Notes: a model not told the origin generated them from the letters alone. DNA of 64,000 nucleotides from Hymenobacter fodinae (GCF_004745825.1 NZ_SRLA01000001.1:1550001-1614000); one strand, 5' to 3'. Shown: positions 32,684-42,447, counted from the stretch's first letter. Numbers and translations: made by a program.

Positions 32684-35164
32684 TTACAACGTCAGTAACA
32701 CGGGTTCTAGGCCAGGCGACTGCACTGCCACCGCAGTTTGGCCGGGTTTGCCTTCCAGCCGAATAATAGCGCGCCCATTGTAGGCCTGTACCTTGCGCGA
32801 GCCGCTGCTCGTGCCCAGGTCGTCGAGGAGTTTGCCGGCGCCGGCCAGAGAGAATTCCACCCAACTGGCCGCATCCAGGCACTGCACGCCCTGGGCGTCG
32901 AATAGCTTGGCTTCCACGGTGGTCAGGCCGTTGGCTTCGGCTACTTTTTCGAGGGTGAGCTTGGTGGGCTTGCCCCATTTCTGGGTTTGGTAGCGGAAGG
33001 TGATTTCGTCCTGCACCGTTTGCTTGCCTTGGCGGGCTACTACGCGCACTTGGTTTTGGCCCGCTGAGAAGGGCACGTTCCAGTGCAGGCCCGCGGCGGG
33101 GAAATCTTGGCTGTTGCGCTTTTTCACGCCGTAGCTTTTGCCGTTCACGAATAGCTCGGCCTGCTCGCAGTTGGAGTATACTTTCACCATTTTCAGCTCG
33201 CCCTCGTCGCCCCAGCGCACGGGCCAGGAGTGCCCGTAGATGTGGGCCATGGGCTGCACCGTCCAGTACGACTGAAACACGTAGTAGGCCTCTTTCTTGG
33301 TGAAGTCGCGCTCTACCACGCCCTTCTGGTTCATGTAGGGGATGGGGTTATCGGGCCGCACGGGTGTGGAGAAGTCCTTGAAGGGCCAGTAGGCCGTGCC
33401 GCTCAGCCAGGGCATAGTTTCCTGCTCCTTCAGGTGCCAGTCCACGAGGTTGCAGAGGTAAGTTTCGCTCCAGTCGCCATCCTTGGAAACCCGGGCGCTG
33501 CCCCCAAACAGGGAGGCGTCGCCGGCCCGCTCGTCGGCTCCTTTGCCGGCCGTGATTTTAGCCAGGGCGTTGTCGGGGTTTTCGGAGTGGCGACCGGCGT
33601 GACTGTCGCCGCCCCACTCCACGTGCAGGAAGCGCTTCACGCCCTCAAACTCCTTGCGGCTGACCTCCTTATACTCGGTGTAGATGCCGCGGTACCAGCC
33701 CGCCCAAATAGAGGGCGAGTACACATCCACAATGTCCTTGCAAAAGTCGCAGCGGCGGATAGCGGTGTAGCGCGAGCGGTCTAGCTGGTGCGAGAGGTCG
33801 TTGAGCTCGGTCATAAAGGCCCGGATCTTCTGCTTATCGAACTCGGGGAAGTCGCCGGGCCAGTCGTTCTCGTTGCCCAGTCCCCAGATGATGATGCTGG
33901 GGTGATTGTAGTGCTGCTCAATCATGTTGGTGAGCATGCGCTTGGCTTGGGCCTGGTACACGGGGCCGCCTAGGCCACCCCGGCACCACGGAATCTCCTC
34001 CCACACGGTTATGCCCAAGGAGTCGCAGAGGTTAAGCACGATGCGCGACTGCTGGTAGTGGCCTAGGCGAATGAAGTTCACACCCATCTGCTTCATCATC
34101 ACCATCTCCTGCCGAATCATGGGCTCCGTCATGGCGGCGGCCACGTCGGCGTGGTCTTCGTGGCGGTGAGTGCCGCGCAGTAGCAGGCGCTTGCCGTTCA
34201 GCATGAAGGGTCCTTTCTCCACAAACTCTATGTGGCGGAACCCTACTTTCTCACTCTGCTGATACGCTTGGGCGCCGGTGCCTACCGTCACCTGCACGGT
34301 ATACAGCTGGGGCACATCCGGCGACCACAGGCGCGGGCTTTTCACGGCAAACTGGTGCAAGTCTTGCTCGCCGGGTTTCGCGGCCAGCGTGCCTTTGTAT
34401 TGGGCCACCTGCTTGCCGCGCGGGTCCAGCAGGCGCACCAAAACTGGCGCGGAGCCCGCAGCTACTGTCTCTGGCAACACTGCTTTCACTGTGAGAGTAC
34501 CGGCTTTGCCCGCCTTATCTACCTCAGCTTTGGCTACCAACCGGCTCAACGATACCGCGGGCTGGTATTCCAGGTTGAGGTAGCGGTACAGGCCGCCGTA
34601 CACGTTAAAATCCGAAAGGTCGGAGGGTATCATCTCCAGGTCGCGGGAGTTGTCGCAGCGGATGGAAATGGGAATCTGGCCTTTGAACTGCTTCTGGTAG
34701 ACGTCGGTCTTCTGGAAGTCGGCTACGGCCTGGGTGATGTCCACGGTCCATTCATCGTAGCCGCCCACGTGGCTGCCTACTTTGGTGGTGTAGATGTACA
34801 CGTCGGTTTTCTGCCCGGCACCTTCAAAGTGCAGCAGGGTGCGGCCGCCGGGGTAGGGGTTCTGCATCGCCACTTGCGTGCGGTACCAGCCGGGACCTTG
34901 GTAATAGTTTACGTCCGGGTCCACGGCGTCGCGGGCGTTAAAACAGTGCGGCAGCGTCACTTTGTCCCAGAGCGGCACGCTTTCGGGGTTGCCGGCACCC
35001 ACGGGGCGCACGGCCTCCCAAATGCCGCCCAAATCCTGGCGCACGAACTCCCAGCCAGTGTTCAGGCGGGTTTTCTGCTGGCTGAACGTCGGGTGTAGGC
35101 CAGTCAGTAGCAGGAGTAGCAGGAGCAGGTTTTTACTTTGCGTTACTCGGTGATTCACTCTCAA
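32684..35164 (-). CDS. GH2 glycosidase (beta-galactosidase/glucuronidase family)
   Basis: An 826-residue exported protein (leucine-rich signal peptide ending PTFSQ). GH2 domains: jelly-roll sugar-binding (WDKVTLPHCFNARDA, NVYGGLYR), Ig-like, and TIM barrel with RGTHRHEDHAD, acid/base Glu432 in IIIWGLGNEND and nucleophile Glu516 in FLHVEWGGD. C-terminal Ig-like DUF4982-type domains follow. It would cleave a beta-linked residue from glycan fragments in the periplasm. The stop codon abuts the start of the second GH2 gene, so both are translated from one message. A pair of inverted repeats lies upstream between it and the mannonate dehydratase gene. Confidence 0.91.
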   Translation of the reverse strand: MRVNHRVTQSKNLLLLLLLLTGLHPTFSQQKTRLNTGWEFVRQDLGGIWEAVRPVGAGNPESVPLWDKVTLPHCFNARDAVDPDVNYYQGPGWYRTQVAMQNPYPGGRTLLHFEGAGQKTDVYIYTTKVGSHVGGYDEWTVDITQAVADFQKTDVYQKQFKGQIPISIRCDNSRDLEMIPSDLSDFNVYGGLYRYLNLEYQPAVSLSRLVAKAEVDKAGKAGTLTVKAVLPETVAAGSAPVLVRLLDPRGKQVAQYKGTLAAKPGEQDLHQFAVKSPRLWSPDVPQLYTVQVTVGTGAQAYQQSEKVGFRHIEFVEKGPFMLNGKRLLLRGTHRHEDHADVAAAMTEPMIRQEMVMMKQMGVNFIRLGHYQQSRIVLNLCDSLGITVWEEIPWCRGGLGGPVYQAQAKRMLTNMIEQHYNHPSIIIWGLGNENDWPGDFPEFDKQKIRAFMTELNDLSHQLDRSRYTAIRRCDFCKDIVDVYSPSIWAGWYRGIYTEYKEVSRKEFEGVKRFLHVEWGGDSHAGRHSENPDNALAKITAGKGADERAGDASLFGGSARVSKDGDWSETYLCNLVDWHLKEQETMPWLSGTAYWPFKDFSTPVRPDNPIPYMNQKGVVERDFTKKEAYYVFQSYWTVQPMAHIYGHSWPVRWGDEGELKMVKVYSNCEQAELFVNGKSYGVKKRNSQDFPAAGLHWNVPFSAGQNQVRVVARQGKQTVQDEITFRYQTQKWGKPTKLTLEKVAEANGLTTVEAKLFDAQGVQCLDAASWVEFSLAGAGKLLDDLGTSSGSRKVQAYNGRAIIRLEGKPGQTAVAVQSPGLEPVLLTL

Positions 35165-35238
35165 GCTCGGGTTGTTTTCAGGTAGGTGTGGGAGAGGTGG
35201 ATTGGGATGGAAATCGGCCTAGAACGACACCACCCGAA

Positions 35239-35332
35239 CGTCATGTCGAGCTTGTCGAGACATCTCGCTCGAATCGTTGCAACACTAATCCAGCGTCAGC
35301 ACGCGAGATGTCTCGACAAGCTCGACATGACG
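35239..35332. repeat. Perfect 30-bp inverted repeat (CGTCATGTCGAGC family)
   Basis: Arms 35239-35268 and 35303-35332 are exact reverse complements separated by 34 bp. The same half-sequence occurs with one change at 22315-22350. It sits between the mannonate dehydratase 3' end and the GH2 start and has no reading frame. Confidence 0.75.
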
Positions 35333-35371
35333 GGCATTTTGAGACAGTTCTGGCAAAGTCGTTCTAGGCCA

Positions 35372-35414
35372 GTCAACCACCCCTAGCCCCTCCTCAGCCG
35401 AGGAGGGGAACTAG
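35372..35414. repeat. Solo arm of the 22-kb composite element
   Basis: This 43-bp segment is nearly the same as the right terminal arm at 22494-22536 and is preceded in both places by TTCTAGGCCA. It can form its own short hairpin (CCTCCTC with GAGGAGG) and ends 10 bp before the mannonate dehydratase stop, so it may terminate that transcript. Confidence 0.6.
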
Positions 35415-35423
35415 TATTCTAGC

Positions 35424-36590
35424 TTAGCTTTCTAATAGGCTGCGGCGGATGCCAAGCTCTAGGCCACGTAGTTCGGCTAGGCCACGGAGGCGGCCGATGC
35501 CGGAGTAGCCGGGGTTGGTTTTCTTGCGCAAGTCGTCGAGCATCTGGTGGCCGTGGTCGGGGCGCATGGGCAGGCTCACTTGGCGCTGCTGCATTACGTG
35601 CACCAACTCGCGCACCACGCCGTACATGTCCACGTCGCCCTCCAGGTGGTTGTCCTCGAAGAAGTCACCCTCGGCGTTGCGGCGGGTGCTGCGCAGGTGA
35701 ATGAAGTTGATGCGGTCGGCGAACTGGCGCACCATGGCGGGCAGGTCGTTATCGGAGCGGACGCCGAAGGAGCCAGTGCAGAAGCACAGGCCGTTGCTGA
35801 GCGAAGGCACCGCATCGAAGAGAGCCTGTACATCGGCGGCGGTACTTACCACCCGCGGCAGGCCAAGGATGGGGTATGGCGGGTCGTCGGGATGAATGAC
35901 CATGTGGATGCCGCCGGCTTCGGCAACTGGAACCACCTGCTGCAGGAAGTAAATCAGGTGCTGGCGCAGCTTGTCGGCGTCGATGCCCTGGTACGCGTCC
36001 AGGGCCTCCTGGAACTGGCCTAGCGTGAAGCTCTCCTCACTGCCGGGCAGGCCGGCAATGATATTGCGCTGCAGCAGCAGCTTGTCCTCGTCGCTCATGG
36101 CGGCAAAGCGCTGGCGGGCCTTCTCCAGTACCTCCGCCGGGTAGGCCCGTTCTGCGCCGGGGCGCTGGAGTAGCAGTGCATCGAAGGCCACAAAGGCGGC
36201 CATTTCAAAGCGTAGCGCTTTAGAGCCGTCCTCTACCTCGTAGGCCAGGTCGGTGCGGGTCCAGTCCAGCACGGGCATGAAGTTGTAGGTAACCGTGCGG
36301 ATGCCGCACTCGGCCAGGTTACGTAGGCTCTGCTGATAGTTCTGAATGAACGTTTCGAAGCCGGCCGTCTGGGTTTTGATGTGCTCGTGCACGGGCACGC
36401 TTTCTACCACGCTCCAGCGCATGCCCGCGGACTCAATCTCAGTCTGCCGGGCTTTAATTTCGGCCACTGGCCATACCTGCCCGTTCGGGATGTGGTGCAG
36501 GGCCGTTACCACGCCGGTGCAGCCGGCCTGGTGCAGATCAGAAAGGCTTACGGGGTCTTGGGGACCAAACCAGCGCATGGTTTGCTCCAT
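35424..36590 (-). CDS. uxuA: Mannonate dehydratase
   Basis: A 388-residue cytosolic enzyme from the ATG at 36590 ([16 protein letters not shown]), which matches the UxuA N-terminus. A further ATG at 36614 would add eight residues. Typical blocks are [62 protein letters not shown] and NFIHLRST. It converts D-mannonate to 2-keto-3-deoxygluconate, the step after fructuronate reduction in glucuronate catabolism; the enzyme uses Mn2+ or Mg2+. It is 35 bp downstream of the SDR gene, its probable pathway partner. No KDG kinase or aldolase gene is in the window. Confidence 0.95.
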   Translation of the reverse strand: MEQTMRWFGPQDPVSLSDLHQAGCTGVVTALHHIPNGQVWPVAEIKARQTEIESAGMRWSVVESVPVHEHIKTQTAGFETFIQNYQQSLRNLAECGIRTVTYNFMPVLDWTRTDLAYEVEDGSKALRFEMAAFVAFDALLLQRPGAERAYPAEVLEKARQRFAAMSDEDKLLLQRNIIAGLPGSEESFTLGQFQEALDAYQGIDADKLRQHLIYFLQQVVPVAEAGGIHMVIHPDDPPYPILGLPRVVSTAADVQALFDAVPSLSNGLCFCTGSFGVRSDNDLPAMVRQFADRINFIHLRSTRRNAEGDFFEDNHLEGDVDMYGVVRELVHVMQQRQVSLPMRPDHGHQMLDDLRKKTNPGYSGIGRLRGLAELRGLELGIRRSLLES

Positions 36591-36625
36591 TGAATAGGGT
36601 TGTTGGGGGTGCATATGCTGTTGAG

Positions 36626-37444
36626 TTAAACGCCGCCAAAGATGGAGAACCCGCCGTCCACGCAAATCATGGAGCCGGTTACAAATTGGGAGGCGTCGCT
36701 GAGCAGCCACACCAAAGCGCCCTTCAGCTCGTCGGGGTGGCCGAAGCGCTTGAAGGGCGTTTGCCGGATAACCAGCTCACCGCGAGCCGTAAAGCCGCCG
36801 TCGGGGGTGGTGAGCAGGGTGCGGTTTTGCTCCGTCAGAAAAAAGCCGGGGGCCAGGGCGTTCATGCGCAGTTTGTCGCCGTAGCGGTTGGCCATTTCCA
36901 CCGCAAACCACTGGTTGTAGCAATCGAGGGCGGCCTTGCCCATGTTGTAGCCCAGCACCTTGGTAATGGCTCGCTTCGAGTTCATGGACGAGATGTTGAC
37001 GATGCTGCCCCGGCGGCCCGATTGCGCCATGACCTCCCCGAACACTTGCGTGGGCCGGATGGCTCCCCAAATGTTGAGGTCCATCACCCGCTTCATGCCA
37101 TCCAGGTTCATCTTGAACACGTCTTGATCAGGGTTGAGCACCCCATCGGGGGCGTTGCCGCCGGCGGCGTTTACCAGCCCATCAATGCGACCGTAGGCCT
37201 GTACTAGCTGCTGGCAGGCGGCGCGCAGTTGGTCTTCTTCCAGCACATCGGCCACCAGAGCTATGGCTTGACCGCCGCGGGCGTTGATGGCCTCGGCCCG
37301 CGCGTGGGCCACGGCGGCGTTGCGGCCCAAAATGCCCACGGTGCCGCCAGCTTCTTCAATGGCATCAATAAACGACTGGCCTAGGATGCCGGTGCCGCCG
37401 GTTACTACAATTACTTTGCCCTCCAGGGAAAAATTCTCACTCAT
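36626..37444 (-). CDS. SDR oxidoreductase, probable D-mannonate oxidoreductase (fructuronate reductase)
   Basis: A 272-residue short-chain dehydrogenase with NAD(P)-binding TGGTGILG (15-22), NAAGGNAPD, catalytic Ser152/153, Tyr166 and Lys170 ([19 protein letters not shown]), and the C-terminal [19 protein letters not shown]. This form, adjacent to uxuA, replaces the unrelated UxuB enzyme in many Bacteroidota and Gram-positive bacteria and reduces D-fructuronate to D-mannonate. The order SDR-uxuA on one message supports this. Glucuronate isomerase (UxaC) is not in the window. Confidence 0.88.
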   Translation of the reverse strand: MSENFSLEGKVIVVTGGTGILGQSFIDAIEEAGGTVGILGRNAAVAHARAEAINARGGQAIALVADVLEEDQLRAACQQLVQAYGRIDGLVNAAGGNAPDGVLNPDQDVFKMNLDGMKRVMDLNIWGAIRPTQVFGEVMAQSGRRGSIVNISSMNSKRAITKVLGYNMGKAALDCYNQWFAVEMANRYGDKLRMNALAPGFFLTEQNRTLLTTPDGGFTARGELVIRQTPFKRFGHPDELKGALVWLLSDASQFVTGSMICVDGGFSIFGGV

Positions 37445-37515
37445 GCGGTTGGGGTAAACGGAGTGCGGTTGTGGGGCACTCCCAACAAATCAGATTCAGG
37501 AAAGAAAGGGCCTTG

Positions 37516-37566
37516 AGCCGCGCCTGCCAGTGGCCAGAAGTGGCCTAGGAACCCGCAGGCGCGGCT
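37516..37566 (-). terminator. Terminator after the first SusD gene
   Basis: Perfect 12-bp stem, arms 37516-37527 and 37555-37566, 21 bp beyond the SusD stop on the minus strand, followed by CCCTTTCTTTCC. Two GGCCTAG copies lie nearby: one in the loop (37542) and one just before the SusD stop (37585). Confidence 0.55.
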
Positions 37567-37586
37567 TTGGGCACGGGTGCAGTGGC

Positions 37587-39008
37587 CTAGAAACCGGGGT
37601 TCTGCACCAGATTGGGGTTGAGGGCTATTTCCGTTTGCGGAATCGGGAACAGCAGGTAGTTGTCGCTGATGTCGCGGTTGAAGATGGTTTTCTCCACCTG
37701 CTTCAGGCGATTCAGCCGGATCAGATCGTAGCGGCGGTGGCCTTCGTCGCACAGCTCCCAGGCGCGCTCCTGCACCAACAAATCCACGAAGGCATCTTTC
37801 GTAGTAGCCGTGGTGGGCAGCGCCGCCAGGCCGGCCCGCTGCCGCACCCGGTTGATGCCCTGGTACTTGGTCACATCGGCGGCGTTGAGGTTGTTGAGCG
37901 CTTCTGACTGCATGAGCAGCACATCGGCGTAGCGCAGAATCAGCCAATTGGCGCGCGAGTCGTTGCCAATGCGTTTATCGTCGCGGAACTTGTTGAAGAA
38001 GTACTGGGGCAGCGTGGTGGTGTTGGCCTTGTTGCTCAGGTTCCAGTCTTTGCGCACATCGGTAGCCGCGTACGAGCGCACAAACCAATCTTCGGCCGTA
38101 AACGAGGCGAAACCGCCCAGCGCCGCCGGTAGGTTCTGCCGCACAATGATGTTGCCCACGTTCGGGGGCAAATCAAACTGCACCGAGAAGATGTGCTCGG
38201 CGTTATTTTCACGGTCGGGCAGGAATACGTCGCCGTAGCTCGGCATGAGGCTATACAAGCCAGAGTTGATAACGCGGTTGCAGGCCGCCAGGGCATCCTG
38301 GTTGTCGGTGCCTTTGGCGTCAGAAGTGCTGGCGCGGGTGAGGTACACTTTGGCTAGCAGGCTGGCCGCAGCCCCGCTGGATACGCGGCCTTTGTTGCCG
38401 GCCGGAATTTGATTTTCCTTCAGGCAACTGGCTTCGGCGAACTGCAGGTCCTGAATAATCTGGTCGTAGACCACCGATTTGGGCGTGCGGGCGGGGCGCA
38501 GGTCGTCGTTGGGGCCTTTAATGGGGGCGGTCAGCAGGGGCACGTCGCCGTAGGAGCGCACCAGCTCGAAGTAGGCCAGGGCGCGCAGGAAGCGGGCGTT
38601 GCCAAGGATGTTGTTCTTGCTGGTTTCGTCCATGCTCACGGCCGGCACCTTCTCAATCACGTCGTTGGCGCGGCCAATCAGGCGGTAGTTATTTACCCAC
38701 CAGTTCCCGATTTCGCCGTTGTTGGCGGTGTAGGTAAAGCGGCTCAGCTCGGCCCGGTCGCCGGTGGTGGCGCCCACCACGGCCATGTAGTCGCCGGGCA
38801 GCTCGGTTACTAGCCACACCGTGCGGCCGTAGTAGGTTTGGGCCTGCATCAGGCTGAACACGCCGTTCAGGCCCGCAATGGCATCGCCTTCGTTTTGGTA
38901 GAAGTTGCTGGCGGTCAAGAAATCATAGGGCTTTTCTTCCAGGAAAGACTCGCAGGAAGAGAAGAAGCCAAGGGAACATATGCCGAGAAGAAGAAGCTTC
39001 TTTTTCAT
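37587..39008 (-). CDS. RagB/SusD family nutrient-binding lipoprotein (pair 1)
   Basis: A 473-residue lipoprotein (signal peptide ending FFSSC, Cys19). SusD features: FLEEKPYDFLTASNFYQNEGDAIAGLNGVF, the TPR helices (RFLRALAYFELVRSYGDVPLL), and the C-terminal RAWELCDEGHRRYDLIRLNRL and LLFPIPQTEIALNPNLVQNPGF block that ends almost all members. It sits on the cell surface, binds glycan and caps the SusC barrel. It begins 29 bp after the SusC stop, so the pair is one unit. The ligand is unknown; genomic context suggests a glucuronate-containing polysaccharide. Confidence 0.95.
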   Translation of the reverse strand: MKKKLLLLGICSLGFFSSCESFLEEKPYDFLTASNFYQNEGDAIAGLNGVFSLMQAQTYYGRTVWLVTELPGDYMAVVGATTGDRAELSRFTYTANNGEIGNWWVNNYRLIGRANDVIEKVPAVSMDETSKNNILGNARFLRALAYFELVRSYGDVPLLTAPIKGPNDDLRPARTPKSVVYDQIIQDLQFAEASCLKENQIPAGNKGRVSSGAAASLLAKVYLTRASTSDAKGTDNQDALAACNRVINSGLYSLMPSYGDVFLPDRENNAEHIFSVQFDLPPNVGNIIVRQNLPAALGGFASFTAEDWFVRSYAATDVRKDWNLSNKANTTTLPQYFFNKFRDDKRIGNDSRANWLILRYADVLLMQSEALNNLNAADVTKYQGINRVRQRAGLAALPTTATTKDAFVDLLVQERAWELCDEGHRRYDLIRLNRLKQVEKTIFNRDISDNYLLFPIPQTEIALNPNLVQNPGF

Positions 39009-39037
39009 GTCAGTGGGAATGAGGAGTACCTGTTCGA

Positions 39038-42000
39038 TTAGAAGCCAATCCGGATGCCGCCAATGAAGGTGCGGGTGTTGGGGAAGGCGTTGTAGTCGGT
39101 GTTCAGGCTCAGGCCTGAGTTGCCGAACGAGTTGACTTCCGGGTCGTAGCCGGAGTAGTCCGTAATCGTAATCAGGTTTTGGCCGGTCACGTACACGCTG
39201 GCCGTTTTAATGGTTTTGGTAACAGACTCGGGCAGGGGCACATTGAAGGATACCGTGACGGTTTTCAGGCGCACGAAGCTGCCATCTTCCACCACGTCGC
39301 TCACGATGCCGGTGCTGCGGCGTACCACGCTGTTGGCCTTCGGGATGGTGTTGCTGGTGCCGGGCCCGGTCCAGCGGTCATTCACCGATTTCAGCTTGTT
39401 GGTGGTGGTAAAGCCCGATTCCAGCTCGTAGCGGTTGAGGTTGAGCACGTCGGTGCCCTGCACACCCTGAATGAATACGTTCAGGCTCACGGGGCCGTAG
39501 GTGAAGCCGTTGGTGACGCCGTAGATGAACTTGGGCTGGGCCCGCCCAATGATAGTGCGGTCGTTGCCGTCAATCTTCTTGTCGCCGTTCAGGTCGAGGT
39601 AGCGCGGGTCGCCGGGGCGCACGTTGGCGGTTGTGCCGCTGGCCGTAATTTCCTCCTGGGTCTGCCAGATACCATCAAACACGTAGCCGTAGAACGAGCC
39701 GATGGGCTCCCCAATGCGCAGCACGCTGGTAGCGGCCGTGGCGCCGGGGAAAATACTGGTGCTCGACTGGCCTACGAAGCGCTGGTACTCGCCATTCAGG
39801 TCGAGCACTTTGTTGCGGTTGAGCGAGAAGTTCAGGTTGGTGTTCCAGGTAAACTTCTTCGAGTCGAAGTTGACCGTATTCAGCCCAAACTCAAAGCCCT
39901 TGTTCTGCACGCTGCCGGCGTTCTGCAGAATGTTGGAGAAGCCCGTCGTCTGCGGAATTGACACCTGCAGCAGCAAGTCGGTGGTTTTCTTGTAGTAGTA
40001 GTCAGCCGTAACGCTGAGGCGGTTTTTAAAGAAAGCCACGTCAATCCCCACGTCGGCGGCGGCCGTCGATTCCCAGCTCAGGTCGGGGTTGGGCACGTTG
40101 GAGGGCGCTAGGCCTACCAAACGCGTAGCGCCGGAGGTGTACGCGCTCAGCCCGTAGCGCCCCAGCGACTGATACGACCCGATTTCCTGGTTGCCCGTAA
40201 TGCCGTAGCTGGCGCGCAGCTTCAGGTCGCTGAGAGAGGTGAAGCCCTTCATGAAGTTCTCGTCAATCAGGCGGTAGGCGAAGGCAGCGGAAGGGAAGTA
40301 GCCCCACTTGTTGTTCGGCCCGAAGCGGGATGAGCCGTCGGCGCGCATGGTAAACGTGAACAGGTACTTCTCAAACAGCCGATAGTTCACGCGCCCGAAG
40401 TAGGAGGCCAGGCGGTTGGAGTTCTTGCCTGAGCTGGGCGTCAGCACGTTAGCGCCTAGGCCTATGTTGTCGGAGCCCAGGGCGTTAGTGAAGAAGTTGT
40501 TGGCCGCGGCGGTGTAGTTCTCATTCACGAACTCCTGGAAGGTCAGACCGGCCACCACGTTCAGGGCGTTGTTCTCGTTGAGCTTGCGGTCGTAAGTCAG
40601 GGTGTTCTCGTTCAGCCAGCTGTAGTTGCTGTTGGAAGCTTTGGTGGCCGAGCCGTTGGTGTTCTGGCCCACGTAAACCGTGGAGGGGATGAACTGGTTG
40701 CGCTGGTTGGCAAACAGGTCCGTTCCGCCCGAAATCCGCAGCTTCAGGCCTTCCAGCAGCTGGTACTCGCCGGCCACGTTAATTAGGGCGCGGGTGGTAG
40801 TGAGGTTGTCCTTGGCGCTTTCGGCGTAGGCCACTGGGTTACCGGCAATTTCTACCGCGGGCAGGGGCTGGTTCTGGAAGGTGTAGGCCCCGTTGGCATC
40901 GCGCACGGGCTGAATGGGGCTGAAGCGTAGGGCGTCGAGCAGTACGCCCCCGCTGCTACCCCCGTTGGTGTTCACGGTGGTCAGCCGCTGCTGCGTGCGG
41001 GAAAGCTGGCTGGTGAAGCTTACGTTGATCTTGTTGCTCACCTTCCGATCTAGGTTCAGGCGCACCGAGCCGCGCTTAAAGCCCGAATTCAGAATGATGC
41101 CTTCTTGATCAAAATAGTTGAAGCTGAGGTTGTAGCGAGTATCCTCGTTGCCGCCGCTAAAACCCAACTGGTAGTTGCTCTGGCGGCCCTGCCGGAAAAT
41201 CTCGTCCTGCCAATCGGTGCCCTCGCCCATGGCATTTATCTGCTCTTGGGTGTAGGGGAGAGGCGTATTGGTTTTGTTCTCAAGGTTGTTGAGCCGCTGT
41301 ACGTCGTTGAGGTAGGTGGCAAACTCGGGCGCATTCATCAGGTCGTACTTCTTGCGCACGTTGCTCACGCCGGTGTAGGCCTCAAAGTTGATGGCGTTAC
41401 GGCCAGCCTTGCCCTTTTTGGTGGTGATGATAACCACCCCGTTGGCACCCCGGCTACCGTAAATGGCCGTGGCCGAAGCGTCCTTTAGTACCTCAATCGA
41501 TTCAATGTCGCTGGGGTTGATGGAGTTCAGGTCGCCGGCCCCCGGGAAGCCATCCACCACAAACAGTGGCTCGTTGCCGGAGTTGATGGAGTTGGTGCCC
41601 CGGATGCGGATGGAAACGTTTCCGCCCGGCTCCGAATTCGTTTGCGTAACCTGTACGCCACTCACGCGGCCCTGCAGAATCTGGTCGGCCCGGGTGATGG
41701 GCGTTTCGGCCACTTGCTCCGCCGAGATGGAGGCTACCGAGCCCGTAATGTCGCGCTTGCGCTGGCTGCCGTAGCCTACTACAACCACATCATTCAGGGC
41801 AGTGGCCTTCTCCCCGAGCTTCACTGAACCAACAGAGCTGCGGCCGTTAACGCGCACTTCCTGGGGCTCAAAGCCAATAAAGGAAAACACCAGAACCGGG
41901 TCGCCGGTAGCGGGAACGGGCAACGTGAACTTGCCATCGGGGTCGGTGGTGGCGCCGGTGGTGGTGCCTTTAATCACAACCGACACCCCAGGGAGGGGAG

Positions 42001-42109
42001 AGTTATCCGAGGAACTCAGCACCGTGCCCGTAACCTGGCTGGTTTGGGCATGGGCCGACAGGGACATTACTGCCGCAGCGGGCAGCAACAGGTGGGTAAA
42101 TTTTCGCAT
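39038..42109 (-). CDS. SusC/RagA TonB-linked outer-membrane transporter (pair 1)
   Basis: A 1023-residue protein with a signal peptide (MRKFTHLLLPAAAVMSLSAHAQ). The first mature segment is a carboxypeptidase-like beta domain (VTGTVLSSSDNSPLPGVSV). The plug domain follows with the SusC-type box DVVVVGYGSQRKRDITGSV and RGTNSINSGNEPLFVVDGFPG, then a 22-strand barrel ending in FIGGIRIGF. It imports oligosaccharides, powered by TonB, together with the SusD gene 29 bp downstream. A pair of TTACGGAAA direct repeats is 83-103 bp upstream. There is no anti-sigma pair (SusR- or FecIR-like) here; the hybrid regulator at 59.5 kb may serve both pairs. Confidence 0.96.
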   Translation of the reverse strand: MRKFTHLLLPAAAVMSLSAHAQTSQVTGTVLSSSDNSPLPGVSVVIKGTTTGATTDPDGKFTLPVPATGDPVLVFSFIGFEPQEVRVNGRSSVGSVKLGEKATALNDVVVVGYGSQRKRDITGSVASISAEQVAETPITRADQILQGRVSGVQVTQTNSEPGGNVSIRIRGTNSINSGNEPLFVVDGFPGAGDLNSINPSDIESIEVLKDASATAIYGSRGANGVVIITTKKGKAGRNAINFEAYTGVSNVRKKYDLMNAPEFATYLNDVQRLNNLENKTNTPLPYTQEQINAMGEGTDWQDEIFRQGRQSNYQLGFSGGNEDTRYNLSFNYFDQEGIILNSGFKRGSVRLNLDRKVSNKINVSFTSQLSRTQQRLTTVNTNGGSSGGVLLDALRFSPIQPVRDANGAYTFQNQPLPAVEIAGNPVAYAESAKDNLTTTRALINVAGEYQLLEGLKLRISGGTDLFANQRNQFIPSTVYVGQNTNGSATKASNSNYSWLNENTLTYDRKLNENNALNVVAGLTFQEFVNENYTAAANNFFTNALGSDNIGLGANVLTPSSGKNSNRLASYFGRVNYRLFEKYLFTFTMRADGSSRFGPNNKWGYFPSAAFAYRLIDENFMKGFTSLSDLKLRASYGITGNQEIGSYQSLGRYGLSAYTSGATRLVGLAPSNVPNPDLSWESTAAADVGIDVAFFKNRLSVTADYYYKKTTDLLLQVSIPQTTGFSNILQNAGSVQNKGFEFGLNTVNFDSKKFTWNTNLNFSLNRNKVLDLNGEYQRFVGQSSTSIFPGATAATSVLRIGEPIGSFYGYVFDGIWQTQEEITASGTTANVRPGDPRYLDLNGDKKIDGNDRTIIGRAQPKFIYGVTNGFTYGPVSLNVFIQGVQGTDVLNLNRYELESGFTTTNKLKSVNDRWTGPGTSNTIPKANSVVRRSTGIVSDVVEDGSFVRLKTVTVSFNVPLPESVTKTIKTASVYVTGQNLITITDYSGYDPEVNSFGNSGLSLNTDYNAFPNTRTFIGGIRIGF

Positions 42110-42191
42110 ATCACTCAGGGCTGATGGGGGGAATTACTGAGTGTAATCTCCACAAACTTGTCGGGCCCAGGACGCTGCAAACGGGATTTAT

Positions 42192-42212
42192 TTACGGAAA
42201 CGATTACGGAAA
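42192..42212. promoter_or_regulatory. Direct repeat upstream of the first SusC gene
   Basis: TTACGGAAA is repeated at 42192-42200 and 42204-42212 (12 bp apart), in a 338-bp gap otherwise without a gene. It is 83 bp upstream of the SusC ATG and could be an operator for the PUL regulator. Near 42250-42310 there is also a C/G-rich degenerate repeat. Confidence 0.4.
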
Positions 42213-42372
42213 ACGGCGCCTAGTTCACTACTGTTGAGGTAGGAGGCCCTCACCCCACTTATTCCTCACACCTGCTTGATGTGCATTACCATGGGGAGAG
42301 GGGGCGCATGACGCAGAACGTGGCCATGGATTTCTGTCTAGGCCACTATTTCAATAGCCACGGCCAAAACAG

Positions 42373-42418
42373 ATTCGGCTGCCCCACTCCGCAGCAGGTG
42401 GGAGCGGGGCAGCCGAAT
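42373..42418 (-). terminator. Rho-independent-type terminator after the first GH30 gene
   Basis: Arms 42373-42385 and 42406-42418 form a perfect 13-bp stem (ATTCGGCTGCCCC). On the minus strand it follows the GH30 stop (42448) by 29 bp and is followed by CTGTTTTGG, a short U-run. Confidence 0.75.
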
Positions 42419-42447
42419 GTCAGGCGCAACTGAGTGGCCTAGCGGCG

